From Ignavibacteria bacterium (GTDB taxonomy: Bacteria; Bacteroidota; Ignavibacteria; Kapaibacteriales; Kapaibacteriaceae), in assembly GCA_016191145.1 (NCBI GenBank), contig JACPPD010000009.1:62001-126000 (forward strand): a DNA stretch of 64,000 nt, read 5' to 3'. Shown one piece after another: positions 10,964 to 21,270 of the stretch. The notes below the pieces were generated by a model. The model made no database searches and was not told the origin of the DNA. It saw only the letters and a list, made by a program, of their open reading frames with translations. The position numbers were made by a program, and so were the translations under genes. Numbering within the stretch: position 1 is the first letter of the stretch; each line of letters begins with the position of its first letter.

Positions 10964-12091
10964 TCACCTCTTAGGCATCATTTCTACAAAGTCCCTGAAC
11001 AAATAATCTGAATCGTGTGGACCGGGACTAGCTTCAGGGTGATATTGCACGGCAAATGCAGGAGCGTCCGTAAGCGCGATGCCTGCACATGTATTGTCGT
11101 TGAGGTTCACATGGGTCATCTCAACATTTCCGGGAAGCGTTGTGTGGTCGACAGAGAACCCGTGATTCTGCGAAGTAATCTCAATCTTACGCGTCTTCAA
11201 ATTCATAACAGGATGATTTGCACCCCTGTGTCCAAATTTCAGCTTGTACGTTGCGGCCCCAAGGGCAAGCGCCATAATCTGATGCCCAAGACATATTCCA
11301 AACACGGGCTTCTTTCCGAGCAAGGCTTTTACGGTCTGTATTCCACTTAGAACAGCAGCAGGATCGCCCGGACCGTTGCTAAGGAAAACACCGTCGGGAT
11401 TATAGTTCAGTATCTCTTCGGCACTTGTGCTTGCAGGAACTACTGTTACATCGCAGCCATAGGCCGTAAGCCTTCGCATAATGTTTCTCTTAATACCAAA
11501 GTCTACGGCTACAACATTATACCGATGTTCAACAGTGTACTTCGCATACCGAAAATCTTCCGCAGACACTTCGTTCCATTGATATGGCTGCGGAGCCGTA
11601 ACCAGATTTGTTAGGTCCGTGCCTGCCATCGGAGAAACCCGGCGCGCACGCTCAACTAATTCATTGCCATCAAGGTTCTCCCCATGCGCTATCACACAGC
11701 GCATGGCTCCTTCCTGCCTGAGTATCCGAACGATGTGCCGTGTATCAACACCCTCAATACCAGCAATTCCATGCATTTCAAGATATTCCTGAAGGGGGCG
11801 ATTGGCACGGTAGTTCGAGACGACGCGGGATAACTCGTGAACGACAATTCCTGCAGCCTGTATATGCGATGATTCAACATCATCGTCGTTAACGCCGTAG
11901 TTGCCAATATGAGGATAGGTAAATGTAACAACCTGCGAACAGTACGAGGGATCGGTCAGGATTTCCTGATACCCCGTCATCGCGGTATTAAAGACGAGCT
12001 CTCCCGAGCATTCCGCGCCGATTGCACCTATGGCATCACCCGCGATGATCATTCCATTTTCAAGTGCAAGGAGAGCCGGAACTCTGGTCAT
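10964..12091 (-). CDS. carA: Carbamoyl-phosphate synthase small subunit
   Basis: CarA is the glutaminase subunit that supplies ammonia to CarB for carbamoyl phosphate, feeding pyrimidine and arginine synthesis. It is 375 aa. The N-terminal domain has the family segment [20 protein letters not shown]. The C-terminal class I amidotransferase has the nucleophile in [12 protein letters not shown] and the His/Glu pair in [10 protein letters not shown]. carB is not in the window. It is transcribed divergently from the HNH gene. Confidence 0.97.
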   Translation of the reverse strand: MTRVPALLALENGMIIAGDAIGAIGAECSGELVFNTAMTGYQEILTDPSYCSQVVTFTYPHIGNYGVNDDDVESSHIQAAGIVVHELSRVVSNYRANRPLQEYLEMHGIAGIEGVDTRHIVRILRQEGAMRCVIAHGENLDGNELVERARRVSPMAGTDLTNLVTAPQPYQWNEVSAEDFRYAKYTVEHRYNVVAVDFGIKRNIMRRLTAYGCDVTVVPASTSAEEILNYNPDGVFLSNGPGDPAAVLSGIQTVKALLGKKPVFGICLGHQIMALALGAATYKLKFGHRGANHPVMNLKTRKIEITSQNHGFSVDHTTLPGNVEMTHVNLNDNTCAGIALTDAPAFAVQYHPEASPGPHDSDYLFRDFVEMMPKR

Positions 12092-12166
12092 GTAGTGATG
12101 TTAGTAAATGCGAAAAATGTTTGTGCAAAAATACCGTTTTGATGAGTTATGTTTAAGTTGTGGTAA

Positions 12167-12748
12167 GGAGTATTAGCCTTCAGTAGTAACGTTGCTCATC
12201 TTCGCGTTGATTATACCCGCCCAGCGGCGGAAGTACCAGCGTCTCTCAATTCCAAGGTTCTTGTTCTAAATCAGAGTTACGAACCAATCAGCGTTTGCAG
12301 CGCAAAAAAGGCACTCCTTCTCCTGTTCCTCACAAAAGCCGAAATGGTTGAGCACCGCGCTTCGCTTGTAGTTAGAACTATTCGCGAAGTCTATGCCTAT
12401 CCAAGTGTGATCCGCCTGAGCGCATACCTAAGAGTGCCTTTTAAAAAAGTTGAATTGTCGCGGAAGAATATTCTTCGTCGCGATGGATTCCATTGCATGT
12501 ATTGCGGCGATCATCACCCGCCCCTTACCGTAGATCACATCATACCTCGTTCACGCGGAGGTGGAGATGTGTGGGAGAATCTTGTTTGTGCCTGCGTTAA
12601 ATGCAACAACAGAAAGGGTAGCCGCACACCCGAAGAAGCGGGAATGCGGCTGCTGACAACACCTCGCAAACCACACCATGTGCTCTTCCTGAAGCACTAT
12701 GCGGGCAGGGTCGACGATACGTGGCGCCCGTATTTGTTTATGGACTAG
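12167..12748 (+). CDS. HNH endonuclease family protein, start codon unclear
   Basis: This is a small HNH nuclease. The finger reads CMYCG ... LTVDHIIPRSRGG ... NLVCACVKCNNRKG, so the HNH core and both zinc CxxC pairs are intact. The conserved N-terminal segment VLVLNQSYEPISVCSAKKA begins near 12257, upstream of the first in-frame ATG at 12344. The open frame begins after a stop at 12164-12166 and contains no ATG, GTG or TTG before 12344. A good AAGGAG lies at 12165-12170. The real gene therefore probably uses a rare start codon soon after that site; the coordinates given are the open frame. The substrate is unknown. It ends 3 nt from the convergent gene. Confidence 0.75.
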   Translation, partial: GVLAFSSNVAHLRVDYTRPAAEVPASLNSKVLVLNQSYEPISVCSAKKALLLLFLTKAEMVEHRASLVVRTIREVYAYPSVIRLSAYLRVPFKKVELSRKNILRRDGFHCMYCGDHHPPLTVDHIIPRSRGGGDVWENLVCACVKCNNRKGSRTPEEAGMRLLTTPRKPHHVLFLKHYAGRVDDTWRPYLFMD

Positions 12749-12751
12749 ACG

Positions 12752-15652
12752 TTATCTGACAACGATTAGGGGCTTAAGAATACGTCCAGTGTTGGTTGTT
12801 ACCTCTACGGTATAGGAACCCGATGGCAGCCGATCTGTTGGAATTGTTATATCATTCAGATAATCAACTTGTTTAGCAAGTACTGCAGTCCCATACAGAT
12901 CTAAAATTTTAACACTGCGAAGTGCCTCAGATTTAACATGCACGTAATCAGCGGCAGGGTTCGGAGAAATCTCGACTGCCGATGCCTCTGTTTCGGCAAC
13001 GCCCGTACCCAGCCTTGTAAACAGAATCTTATACCAGGGAGTCTCATCGCTCCGCGTATCAATTTCAATCGAAAACCTGCCCGTTGGACTGCGGGGTACA
13101 TTCCGCCTTATGCCCTTATGGCGAGCATCGTTACCTAATGGGACAACGAAGCATGAATCGAATGCGGGAGCAGTAATTGTAATCCTCACCGTCCGTGCCT
13201 CGAGCTGCATGGGACCGGAACCCCACGATTCAAGGTCAAGTGAATCCGGAGCGAACACTGTTCCCCGATTCAATCCTCTGGCTCCGATGACAAGAAGATT
13301 CCTTTCACTTTCTGCTATTGGATTATCGGTAAGAGACGAGAACACGACGCTCGTGTACCTACCTGCAGATGTCTGCTCAACAATGATACCCGGCTCGTTA
13401 ATTATTTGCCCCTCTAAGATTCCTGCTATTGCGATGTAGCGTGGTGTAATTACACGTAAAACGCCAATGGCTGCATTTAAAAATATCTGACCGTTCTCGG
13501 CATCCAGAGTAGTGGGATCGACAACATTTCCGGACAGGGCCGAAATTTCTCTGTGTGGCAGGAAGGACTCCTGCGCTGCAAGATCTGGCATCATTTCGAC
13601 TCGGCGGAACAAAGGCATACGCGAGTCGGTTGGCATGCTTAACGAATACGCATAAACAATGTGTAATGGCGGATACGACAGTGTCTCGGTGCTGTTCGTG
13701 ATTTGAACGACTTTTTGAGATGGCAATACATCGAACGAACGAAGTGCATTGCTAACAGACGGCAGCATTGTGAGAACAAATGGTTTGTCGAATATCTCCC
13801 AAGATGATCCTGAGTCGACCCGTACGTTCCCAGTTCTCGGAGTGCTTGTAAATACTGAAAAGAACACTCCGTCCCAATCCTGCAGTCCCGCATACGCCGG
13901 CATTACAACGGTCATTTCCGATTGGTACGGTCGTGGATATACAATTCCTCCGGTTGCAAGAATGAATGGCTTGTCCGCTAAATCGTACTGAGTATGATTA
14001 TACACCGTGCCGCCGCCTGGCTCCAACAACATTGAAGTTGCCGATGTTCTCCAATCTGTAGAAACAAACAAATCATAATCAGCAATTGAATGCAACTCGA
14101 CATCGGTGTACGTTCTCATTGATGGGCACAGTAATACCTTGCTCTGCAGAGTGTCGCGTACCAGTGAATACACTCCCTTCAACATCGACGTAAACTGGTC
14201 CATGTAGAAATTGAACTCTTCTTTAATCCTCTTAGGGGATACGCTTGCATCCCAGATGTCGCTCCTAGTGAGAGAATTATTTGATATTGACTCACCTGGA
14301 CGCAGCCCGTCAAAACCTATCTCTTTAAGGCTCACTGCATCAATAAACACACTGCCAGGGTCAAGCCCAAATTGAATCTGGATTATAGCTGATATTTCGT
14401 CGGTCGCAGACGAAACAAACGTGTACGTGTATTGAGCCCACTGATTCGAAATTGTATCGACCCGTGAAAAACCATAAGAGTTGAATGGATACGAAGGGGC
14501 ATGAATCAGAAAAACAACCCTGTGTGTAGGCGTCGCGTTATCAGCCTTCATCCAAAGCGATAACGTATAACGACGCAGACGTTTTAGATTCGACAGCGTT
14601 TGGTAAAGATAAATACCTTGACTATTACGGTTTCTGTCAAGTGAACCAATAAGAATTTTCCCGCTCTGATTACCTTCCCGCTTCTCTGTTTCGGAGTATT
14701 GCATCAATGCTTGTGCGCCATCACCTGAATTGACTCCCAGTGTCCAGGAAGGGTTGAATGGATCTTCAAACCCGCCATTGCGAATCTTTTCAGCCGGATC
14801 GTCTGGAGTTGTCTTCCATGCGGCATTCAGCTTTGCATCGGTATTGAGCCCCTTACCCCTTAATCGCGCATAAAACAACGAATCGATGTAGGCGTGATGT
14901 TGAAGTCCAAGGTTAAAACTGGCGCCGTAATTATTCAATCGGATGATATCTTTTGTGTACATCCAGTACACCATTACCGATGCGTCTTCGCCTGCTATGA
15001 TGAAGGCCAGTGCTGGATCTTCTTTATAGGCAAGGCCGGTATGCGGATTTACATGTTCAAGGAGCAGCCGAATAATGCCTCGATGGATTTGTTGAACATT
15101 TGATTCAAAGAACAATGGCACACGCGCTCCAAATCCTGTTGAATCATTCACGCCGTCGCCCGGCCGCGGATTCCACACACCATGAAATGTGAATACATAG
15201 TAGATTCCATTCGAACGCAATTGGTGCATGAACCAGTCAAAGCGCGCCATCTGCTCCGGATCAAGTCCATTCTCCAACGTGCTGTTGCCATTGGCAAGTA
15301 TGCTGATGTTTCGTGAGTATGTGTAGTCAAAGTATGCCAGCCTAACACATGTAATCCCGAGCGCACGCAATCTCTTTGCAAGACGAATAGCCTGCAAGCT
15401 GTCCGGAAATATGGCGCCTAGCTGTAGTGTTGTTCCAACTGGCCTGAAGCGCGTGCTGTCCTCGAACGCTAAGTGACCATTCAGAGATATTACCCTTCCA
15501 TGAGAACCTGCCGAATCTATTGGTCCAACAACAAGCGCTGTGTCGAGATCAACAGAGTCGGGAATCGAAAAATCGTACGGGTTGGTAAGGGGCTGTGCAT
15601 TTAAACATGCTGAGCACAACACAACAGCCAGGGCGAAACGAACTGACGTCAT
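12752..15652 (-). CDS. Secreted glycoside-hydrolase-like protein with CBM-like and T9SS sorting domains
   Basis: This is an exported protein of 966 aa. A signal peptide (about residues 1-20, ending SACLNAQ) is followed by a region that looks like a cellulase-fold barrel (FRPVGTTLQLGAIFP, LGITCVRLAYFDY, YYVFTFHGVWNPR). A carbohydrate-binding-module-like segment begins NGGFEDPFNPSW near residue 300. The C-terminus is a T9SS type A-like sorting domain (EISPNPAADYVHV, DLYGTAVL). The catalytic acids cannot be assigned with confidence and the substrate is unknown. The ATG at 15652 overlaps the DUF1501 stop in TGATG, so it is the third gene of an operon. A TTG one codon earlier is less likely. Confidence 0.7.
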   Translation of the reverse strand: MTSVRFALAVVLCSACLNAQPLTNPYDFSIPDSVDLDTALVVGPIDSAGSHGRVISLNGHLAFEDSTRFRPVGTTLQLGAIFPDSLQAIRLAKRLRALGITCVRLAYFDYTYSRNISILANGNSTLENGLDPEQMARFDWFMHQLRSNGIYYVFTFHGVWNPRPGDGVNDSTGFGARVPLFFESNVQQIHRGIIRLLLEHVNPHTGLAYKEDPALAFIIAGEDASVMVYWMYTKDIIRLNNYGASFNLGLQHHAYIDSLFYARLRGKGLNTDAKLNAAWKTTPDDPAEKIRNGGFEDPFNPSWTLGVNSGDGAQALMQYSETEKREGNQSGKILIGSLDRNRNSQGIYLYQTLSNLKRLRRYTLSLWMKADNATPTHRVVFLIHAPSYPFNSYGFSRVDTISNQWAQYTYTFVSSATDEISAIIQIQFGLDPGSVFIDAVSLKEIGFDGLRPGESISNNSLTRSDIWDASVSPKRIKEEFNFYMDQFTSMLKGVYSLVRDTLQSKVLLCPSMRTYTDVELHSIADYDLFVSTDWRTSATSMLLEPGGGTVYNHTQYDLADKPFILATGGIVYPRPYQSEMTVVMPAYAGLQDWDGVFFSVFTSTPRTGNVRVDSGSSWEIFDKPFVLTMLPSVSNALRSFDVLPSQKVVQITNSTETLSYPPLHIVYAYSLSMPTDSRMPLFRRVEMMPDLAAQESFLPHREISALSGNVVDPTTLDAENGQIFLNAAIGVLRVITPRYIAIAGILEGQIINEPGIIVEQTSAGRYTSVVFSSLTDNPIAESERNLLVIGARGLNRGTVFAPDSLDLESWGSGPMQLEARTVRITITAPAFDSCFVVPLGNDARHKGIRRNVPRSPTGRFSIEIDTRSDETPWYKILFTRLGTGVAETEASAVEISPNPAADYVHVKSEALRSVKILDLYGTAVLAKQVDYLNDITIPTDRLPSGSYTVEVTTNTGRILKPLIVVR

Positions 15653-17232
15653 CAATGTTGAACCTGCAGTAACGTATGAGCGATAAATCTACCGGAACGA
15701 AGCGTTAGGACGTAGGTGCCGGAAGGCATATCGGAAACATTGAACGATGCCGACCCGCTGAAAGAATCTACTGTATGTGAACGGATCATGCGCCCCTGCA
15801 CGTTCGATATGTCGATGCCTGCATCTTCGAATGCGTCAATGTAAACATTTATACTAACGTCACCCGATGCTGGATTAGGACTCACAGAGCGAAAGCCAAA
15901 CGTCTGCCCTCGTCTTGTTTCGGCAACACTCACAGTACTATCAAAAATGGGAACTGCAGTTGAGCTAAAATCACGATACAGAACATTTTGAGCCAGCGAC
16001 GAAGGCTCGGCAAACCACTGCAGCAACATAGCTGCATAGACGTCGCGATAATCATTCTGCATGAGCATGTCGCCGCGCTCATCGAGATTAACCAAATCCG
16101 GATCTGAACCAAAAATTGCACTATTCACTCTCGATCCGAAAACATACAAAGGAGCAGCCGTACCATGATCGGTTCCGATGGATCCGTTTTCGGCAACCCG
16201 ACGTCCAAATTCACTAAACGTCATTCCAGCAACGCGGTCTTGCAGTCCCTTGTTCTTCAGGTCTGTCATGAATGAGTTAACGGCGTCACCCAGCTCTCTG
16301 AGCAGCGCTGCATGAGCACCCTGTGTTGGATCGTCTGTGAGCACTTGTCCGGCATGGGTATCGAAACTCCCGCTCGTCATCGACACCAGATATACCCTGC
16401 TTTGCAGTCCGCCACTTATGAGCTGCGAAACTACTTTTAGTTTTCCTGCAAGATCTGTATTCGGATAAGTAATCGTTGATGCTATGGCCGCATCGGCAGC
16501 CTGTTTAACAACTGCAGCATACGTGTCTGCAGACCGTGCAATGTTGCGCATATACTCAACTTCGCGTCCGGCAGGAGTATCACCAAGATCTGTTGCCGGG
16601 ATCTCTTCTATAGCACCGCCGCTGTTTACAAGGCGGTAGAATTCGTCGGGGTCGCGGAACGTAACACCCATAGCGCCTCGCGGTCCCAGTAATCCTAAAG
16701 AAAGTGATGTTCCGATTTGCACGGCAAGTGGGTGAGGAGGAAGAACATCTGGGAAGGCCGGTGCAAACGTATCAACGTATCTGCCAACCCATCCGGATGT
16801 GCCGAATACCTCGGCATCTGTAGCTGTAAGCCAGATGTCTGTTCCTCTGAAATGCGACCTGTTGGGGTTTGGGTACGTCACTCCCTGTACAATCGCCAGG
16901 CGACCGGAGTCGTAGAGATCGCGAAATCCAGCAAGCGCCGGATGCCAGCCCAATGTATCGGTGAGAGGCAGTGTGGCATTCTTTTTAATCGACAGACGCG
17001 GTCGATTCTCATAGTAAATAGAGTTAGATACCGGTATGATGTTGTTCAGGCCATCGTTCCCACCCTGCAACTGGATGAGAACCAAAACACGATCGGATGT
17101 GCCGAGTAAGCGTTCCAGATTTGTGCCGCCCCCGGCGAGTGCTTTAACGGCAAATGAATCGACGATTGTTGGCAATGTTGCAACAGCCACTCCGGTTGCG
17201 CCTACGGATCGAATGAATTTTCTGCGGTTCAT
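15652..17232 (-). CDS. DUF1501 family protein with Tat signal and T9SS-like C-terminus
   Basis: This is a DUF1501 (sulfatase-fold-like, uncharacterised) protein of 526 aa. The N-terminus NRRKFIRSVGATGVAVATLP is a twin-arginine signal. The family segments VLVLIQLQGGNDGLNNIIP, HPALAGFRDLYDSGRLAIVQ, SFDTHAGQ and FSEFGRRVAENGSIGTDHGT are present. The C-terminal about 80 residues form a T9SS type A-like domain (SVSPNPASGDVSI ... SGTYVLTL). The start is the ATG 7 nt after GGAG; a TTG one codon earlier exists. It lies between DUF1800 and the GH-like gene. Function is unknown; DUF1501/DUF1800 pairs are common in Bacteroidota and Planctomycetota. Confidence 0.85.
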   Translation of the reverse strand: MNRRKFIRSVGATGVAVATLPTIVDSFAVKALAGGGTNLERLLGTSDRVLVLIQLQGGNDGLNNIIPVSNSIYYENRPRLSIKKNATLPLTDTLGWHPALAGFRDLYDSGRLAIVQGVTYPNPNRSHFRGTDIWLTATDAEVFGTSGWVGRYVDTFAPAFPDVLPPHPLAVQIGTSLSLGLLGPRGAMGVTFRDPDEFYRLVNSGGAIEEIPATDLGDTPAGREVEYMRNIARSADTYAAVVKQAADAAIASTITYPNTDLAGKLKVVSQLISGGLQSRVYLVSMTSGSFDTHAGQVLTDDPTQGAHAALLRELGDAVNSFMTDLKNKGLQDRVAGMTFSEFGRRVAENGSIGTDHGTAAPLYVFGSRVNSAIFGSDPDLVNLDERGDMLMQNDYRDVYAAMLLQWFAEPSSLAQNVLYRDFSSTAVPIFDSTVSVAETRRGQTFGFRSVSPNPASGDVSINVYIDAFEDAGIDISNVQGRMIRSHTVDSFSGSASFNVSDMPSGTYVLTLRSGRFIAHTLLQVQH

Positions 17233-17244
17233 CAATGTTCTCCG

Positions 17245-18633
17245 TTACGTCAGTTGAAATTCCGGCATGCGGGTAATAGCCTGCATCAGCAATTTGATTC
17301 TGCTGGGTGCAGTGCCGCTATTGATATCCCACGAATATGTTGGCGCTCCGGCCATCATGATGTCGAGTAATATCTCACGCTGCTGTGCACTCGTCTGAAT
17401 TGGAAGCAAAAGCCTGGCAACATTTTCCACAACTTTCTCGGCTGTATTATAGTTGGGCATCTGCTTCACAAGCTCAACAAAATCGATGGTAAGGGGCGTA
17501 TCATTCGCATCTCTAAGCCTCATAGAGGAACCCGCTTCGCGTCCGTCCAAGAATGCCTCCGCTATGCGCTGCCTGGATGGGAACAACGTTGAATTGATCC
17601 ACAACCTGTGCCCCTTCCAGCCCTCTACAGACGGCGGATAGAAGGGGACTTGGGAGAGAGACGACATGATGCCAACAACGTATGCAGGCGAGAGATTTGT
17701 TAGTCCAAATATTGACGAAAGCCCAATCGAAAAATCCATGGGCCCCTTAATCAGAGCACCACGAAGTGATTCGGAATAAAAGTATTCACTGGAGAGGAGC
17801 GATGCCATCACGGGACGTATGTTATAGTCGTTTGTGCGAATTAACTCGGCAACCTGTTCGATGGTCTCTGCTTCAGGGAAATACTCTACAAACATTTTTA
17901 TAATCTTCTGTGCTATCCACCGAGCACAGGCTGGCTGTTCAAGCGTAATGCGAACAACATCGTCGTACGCCCACTCTCCTGTTTGGTTCAGGATGGTTTT
18001 TTCGCCGAGATCGGCAAGCTGAGGATTGTATACGCCTGTCAGCCCGTTGATTCTCCATCCTGTGAATGCGCGGGCAGCTTCGATGATGTCGCGTTCTACA
18101 TAATTCCCAACACCAAGCGTAAACAGCTCAAACCATTCGCGACCAAAATTTTCGTTCGGATTTCCCTTAATACTCTGTTCGCCGTTCAGGTAACGCAGCA
18201 TTGCAGGATCGCCGATGATACCGAGAGCCATATCTCGGAAGTTGTAAACCTTCGATCTCAACATTGCACTCTGCGTTGTCATCCACATCGCTGCATACAC
18301 GGTTACATAATCACTTGTAAAATGATTGTGCCACATCGCCATCATACGTTCGCGCATGGACACGTTAGCAATGCAATGCCCAATCCACCATCTTTGCAAT
18401 TCGGGCCACAGTTTGGCAGCAGCGGCGAAGTCGGAAAATTCAGGCGGATCGTCTGCCCAATCTGGCATTGGGATTGGTGGCGAGAGCGCCATCAATGTTT
18501 CAACGGCCATGCCTGGAGTCTGCCCCGCAAGGCTCGAAGCCAACTGCCAAGTTGGATGAAATGTTGCGCGACGTATCAGATGCAATGCGTCGTCGATTGT
18601 TAAGGCCGCACTGCGCGGCGAAAGATTGACCAT
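17245..18633 (-). CDS. DUF1800 family protein
   Basis: This 462-aa protein matches DUF1800 by the N-terminal HLIRRATFHPTWQLA, the central RMMAMWHNHFTSDY, ENFGREWFELFTLGVGNY, AARAFTGWRING and the later PPSVEGWKGHRLWIN. The start is the ATG at 18633 with GGAGG 4 nt upstream, rather than a TTG seven codons earlier that precedes the binding site. I see no clear signal peptide. It is the first gene of the operon with the DUF1501 and GH-like genes, 12 nt before the former. Function is unknown. Confidence 0.85.
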   Translation of the reverse strand: MVNLSPRSAALTIDDALHLIRRATFHPTWQLASSLAGQTPGMAVETLMALSPPIPMPDWADDPPEFSDFAAAAKLWPELQRWWIGHCIANVSMRERMMAMWHNHFTSDYVTVYAAMWMTTQSAMLRSKVYNFRDMALGIIGDPAMLRYLNGEQSIKGNPNENFGREWFELFTLGVGNYVERDIIEAARAFTGWRINGLTGVYNPQLADLGEKTILNQTGEWAYDDVVRITLEQPACARWIAQKIIKMFVEYFPEAETIEQVAELIRTNDYNIRPVMASLLSSEYFYSESLRGALIKGPMDFSIGLSSIFGLTNLSPAYVVGIMSSLSQVPFYPPSVEGWKGHRLWINSTLFPSRQRIAEAFLDGREAGSSMRLRDANDTPLTIDFVELVKQMPNYNTAEKVVENVARLLLPIQTSAQQREILLDIMMAGAPTYSWDINSGTAPSRIKLLMQAITRMPEFQLT

Positions 18634-18714
18634 GAGTCCTCCGCGGGAAAACAAATCTGCGGCTAGCGAAAACTACATACTATTTTGCGCACTTCATACT
18701 CTTGAGAATGTGAA

Positions 18715-21270
18715 ATGACATCTAAACGGCAACATCCATCAGCCAGTACTAAACCTTTATCAAAACTTGATCCGGCGCGCAGAGAATTCGTCTTGGATCT
18801 TCTTTCATGGGGAACCATCCTTGCAGCGGTGCTCTTATTTTTTTCTGACGCAATTTTTTCCGGAAAAAACTTCTTAAGCCAGGGCGATAACGTAGCCTTT
18901 TATTCTTTTATCCCATATCTCAAGGCTGCAAAGGCTGCTGGTGAGTTTCCATTGTGGGTGCCGTACATTTTTTCCGGGATGCCGTCTCTTGCGTCGTTCC
19001 TTGCAGCAGGTGAACGAACGTGGGACATTGTGGGAATGATTTTGTTTTCCATTCCCAAATTTTTTGGCGAGCTAACTGCAAACGACACAACTCGACTGGC
19101 GCTGTGGTACGCCATTTACGGTTGGGGCGTTTATAGTCTGATGAGGGTAAAACGTCACGACAGACTTGTTGCAATATTTAGTTCTGTTGCTGCAATCTTT
19201 TCGACATTCGTTATCGTGTGGGTCATGATCGGCCACAGCACAAAACCGGTTTCCCTGGCAACACTACCGTGGATCCTTCTTTCACTTGAACGCATGCGGG
19301 AACGATTTTCTCTCACCAACCTCTTCATCGTCATCCTGGCAATGATTGCTCTGGTAACGGCAACGCACCCACAGATGATGTTCTATATGGGCTGCGCTGC
19401 AGCAATCTATTTGCTAATAGAACTTATTATCCGACTCATAACCAAACAGGGCGCGCTTTCCGTACTCAAGGCCGGAGCCGGACTTGCTGTTGCCACGCTG
19501 ATTGCCCTGGGGACACATGCCGACATGTTTTTAGCCACGAGAGACTATACTCCACACTCAACGCGTGGTTCGGCGCCGATAGTTCAAATGCAGGACAAGA
19601 CTACAGACCAAGCTGGAGGCAATGATTACGAGTATGCTACTAATTGGTCGTTCTCTCCCGGAGAGATGGCAACCTTTCTTATTCCCAACTACTATGGGTT
19701 TGGGAACCTCTCTGCCAAGATGTCTGGGTCTGCGCGCGAGCAGCAAACAAACCTGTATTGGGGGCAGATGCCTTTTACCGACGCCGCAAACTATATGGGT
19801 ATTGGCGTGTTGTTGTTGGCTGTGATAGGAATATTTTTCAACCGCCGCGATCCGTTTGTAATTTTTCTTACAGTCTTGGGCTTGTTCTCTCTGCTTCTTT
19901 CCTTTGGAAAGAATTTTCCCCTATTGTATGATGTGTTTTATAACATGGTGCCCTCCTTCAACAAATTCCGCGCTCCGTCGATGGCACTGTGCCTTCTGCA
20001 GTTCGCTACGCCAGTGCTGGCGGGGTACGGCTTGTCGGCAGTGTTGCGGTGGCATAAGAACAAAGAAATGAGAAGGACTGCCAAATGGATTGCCGCACTC
20101 ACGTCTGCCTTTCTTGTTATTGGATTTGCCTATACAACCATTTCGGAAGCGACTTATAAGAGGACAGTAGCTGAAGCACTCGCGGAAAAAGAACCAAAGC
20201 AGTTCAGATCTCCCGACGATGTATCGCCTCAGTACACACAGGTTGTGTTCGACAACATGAGGTCTGACTGGATTGCATCCGGCTTCATCGCTGCTGGTTT
20301 TGGGTTGATGATACTGCTCGTGGTTAGCGGTTCAATGTCTCCCAAGTTTGTACCGCCGGTGGCAATTCTACTTGTACTCATAGACCTGTGGCGTGTTGAT
20401 GCTCGCCCTTATGAACCACGTGAAGGAACACCTGAGAAGAATGTATTTCGGAAGTACGACGTGGTGGACTTCATTAAGTCCGATCCCGGAGTGTTTCGTA
20501 TCGCCGATGTTTCTGGTTCGTTGCCAGCAAATTGGTGGGCATATTTCCTGATCGAAAATGTGCACGGATATTCGTCAGCCAAGCTGCGCCTGTATCAGGA
20601 TATGCTCGATGTAGCAGCGCGCGGAAGCGGGCAGCAACCTGTTCCCGGAAATTCTGTTATCACTAGTCCTTTCATGTGGAACTTGCTAAATGTAAAGTAT
20701 GTTGTTTCGCGACAGCAGCTCAGTGGCATCGCCGCAGCGTTTCAGTCTCCGACGACAGGCATGTTTGTTTATAAAAACGATAACTATCTTCCACGCGCCT
20801 GGTTTGTCGACTCGGTAAAGATTGAACGGAGCGCGGCAAATGTGTTAAATAAACTTCGAGACGGATCATTTGATGCGCGAAAAACAGCATGGGTAGAGAA
20901 TGATGTTAGGGGGCAGATAACAGCGCCTGATTCGGCTGCAACTGCAAGAATTACGCATAGGGGTAACCAAACTATGGCGATTGAGACGAACAACACAAAT
21001 GCGTCATTCTTGGTTGTTAGTGAAATTTATTATCCTGAATGGCATTGTTATCTCGACGGAAAGGAAGTTACAATTCACAAAGCAGATTTTCTTCTGCGAG
21101 GCATTGCTGTGCCAGAGGGAAAGCATACAGTTGAGTTTAGATTCGATAGTCCGGCATTTGAACGTGGTCGAATGATAAGCATGGCATCGAACGGCTTTGC
21201 TCTGCTAATAGGATTCGCGGGAATATTCATTGATCGACGTCGTAAAAAGTCAGAAACCATTCCTGCGTGA
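18715..21270 (+). CDS. YfhO family membrane protein
   Basis: This is a large polytopic inner-membrane protein, 851 aa. It has about 12 hydrophobic segments in residues 25-530 and an extracytoplasmic C-terminal part, with one more membrane segment near the end. The N-terminal luminal loop GDNVAFYSFIPYLKAAKAAG and FPLWVPYIFSGMPSLASF fits the YfhO/GtrOC-like family, which in Firmicutes is linked to glycosylation of lipoteichoic acids. A related role in envelope glycosylation is inferred. It overlaps the next gene by 4 nt (GTGA). Confidence 0.8.
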   Translation: MTSKRQHPSASTKPLSKLDPARREFVLDLLSWGTILAAVLLFFSDAIFSGKNFLSQGDNVAFYSFIPYLKAAKAAGEFPLWVPYIFSGMPSLASFLAAGERTWDIVGMILFSIPKFFGELTANDTTRLALWYAIYGWGVYSLMRVKRHDRLVAIFSSVAAIFSTFVIVWVMIGHSTKPVSLATLPWILLSLERMRERFSLTNLFIVILAMIALVTATHPQMMFYMGCAAAIYLLIELIIRLITKQGALSVLKAGAGLAVATLIALGTHADMFLATRDYTPHSTRGSAPIVQMQDKTTDQAGGNDYEYATNWSFSPGEMATFLIPNYYGFGNLSAKMSGSAREQQTNLYWGQMPFTDAANYMGIGVLLLAVIGIFFNRRDPFVIFLTVLGLFSLLLSFGKNFPLLYDVFYNMVPSFNKFRAPSMALCLLQFATPVLAGYGLSAVLRWHKNKEMRRTAKWIAALTSAFLVIGFAYTTISEATYKRTVAEALAEKEPKQFRSPDDVSPQYTQVVFDNMRSDWIASGFIAAGFGLMILLVVSGSMSPKFVPPVAILLVLIDLWRVDARPYEPREGTPEKNVFRKYDVVDFIKSDPGVFRIADVSGSLPANWWAYFLIENVHGYSSAKLRLYQDMLDVAARGSGQQPVPGNSVITSPFMWNLLNVKYVVSRQQLSGIAAAFQSPTTGMFVYKNDNYLPRAWFVDSVKIERSAANVLNKLRDGSFDARKTAWVENDVRGQITAPDSAATARITHRGNQTMAIETNNTNASFLVVSEIYYPEWHCYLDGKEVTIHKADFLLRGIAVPEGKHTVEFRFDSPAFERGRMISMASNGFALLIGFAGIFIDRRRKKSETIPA

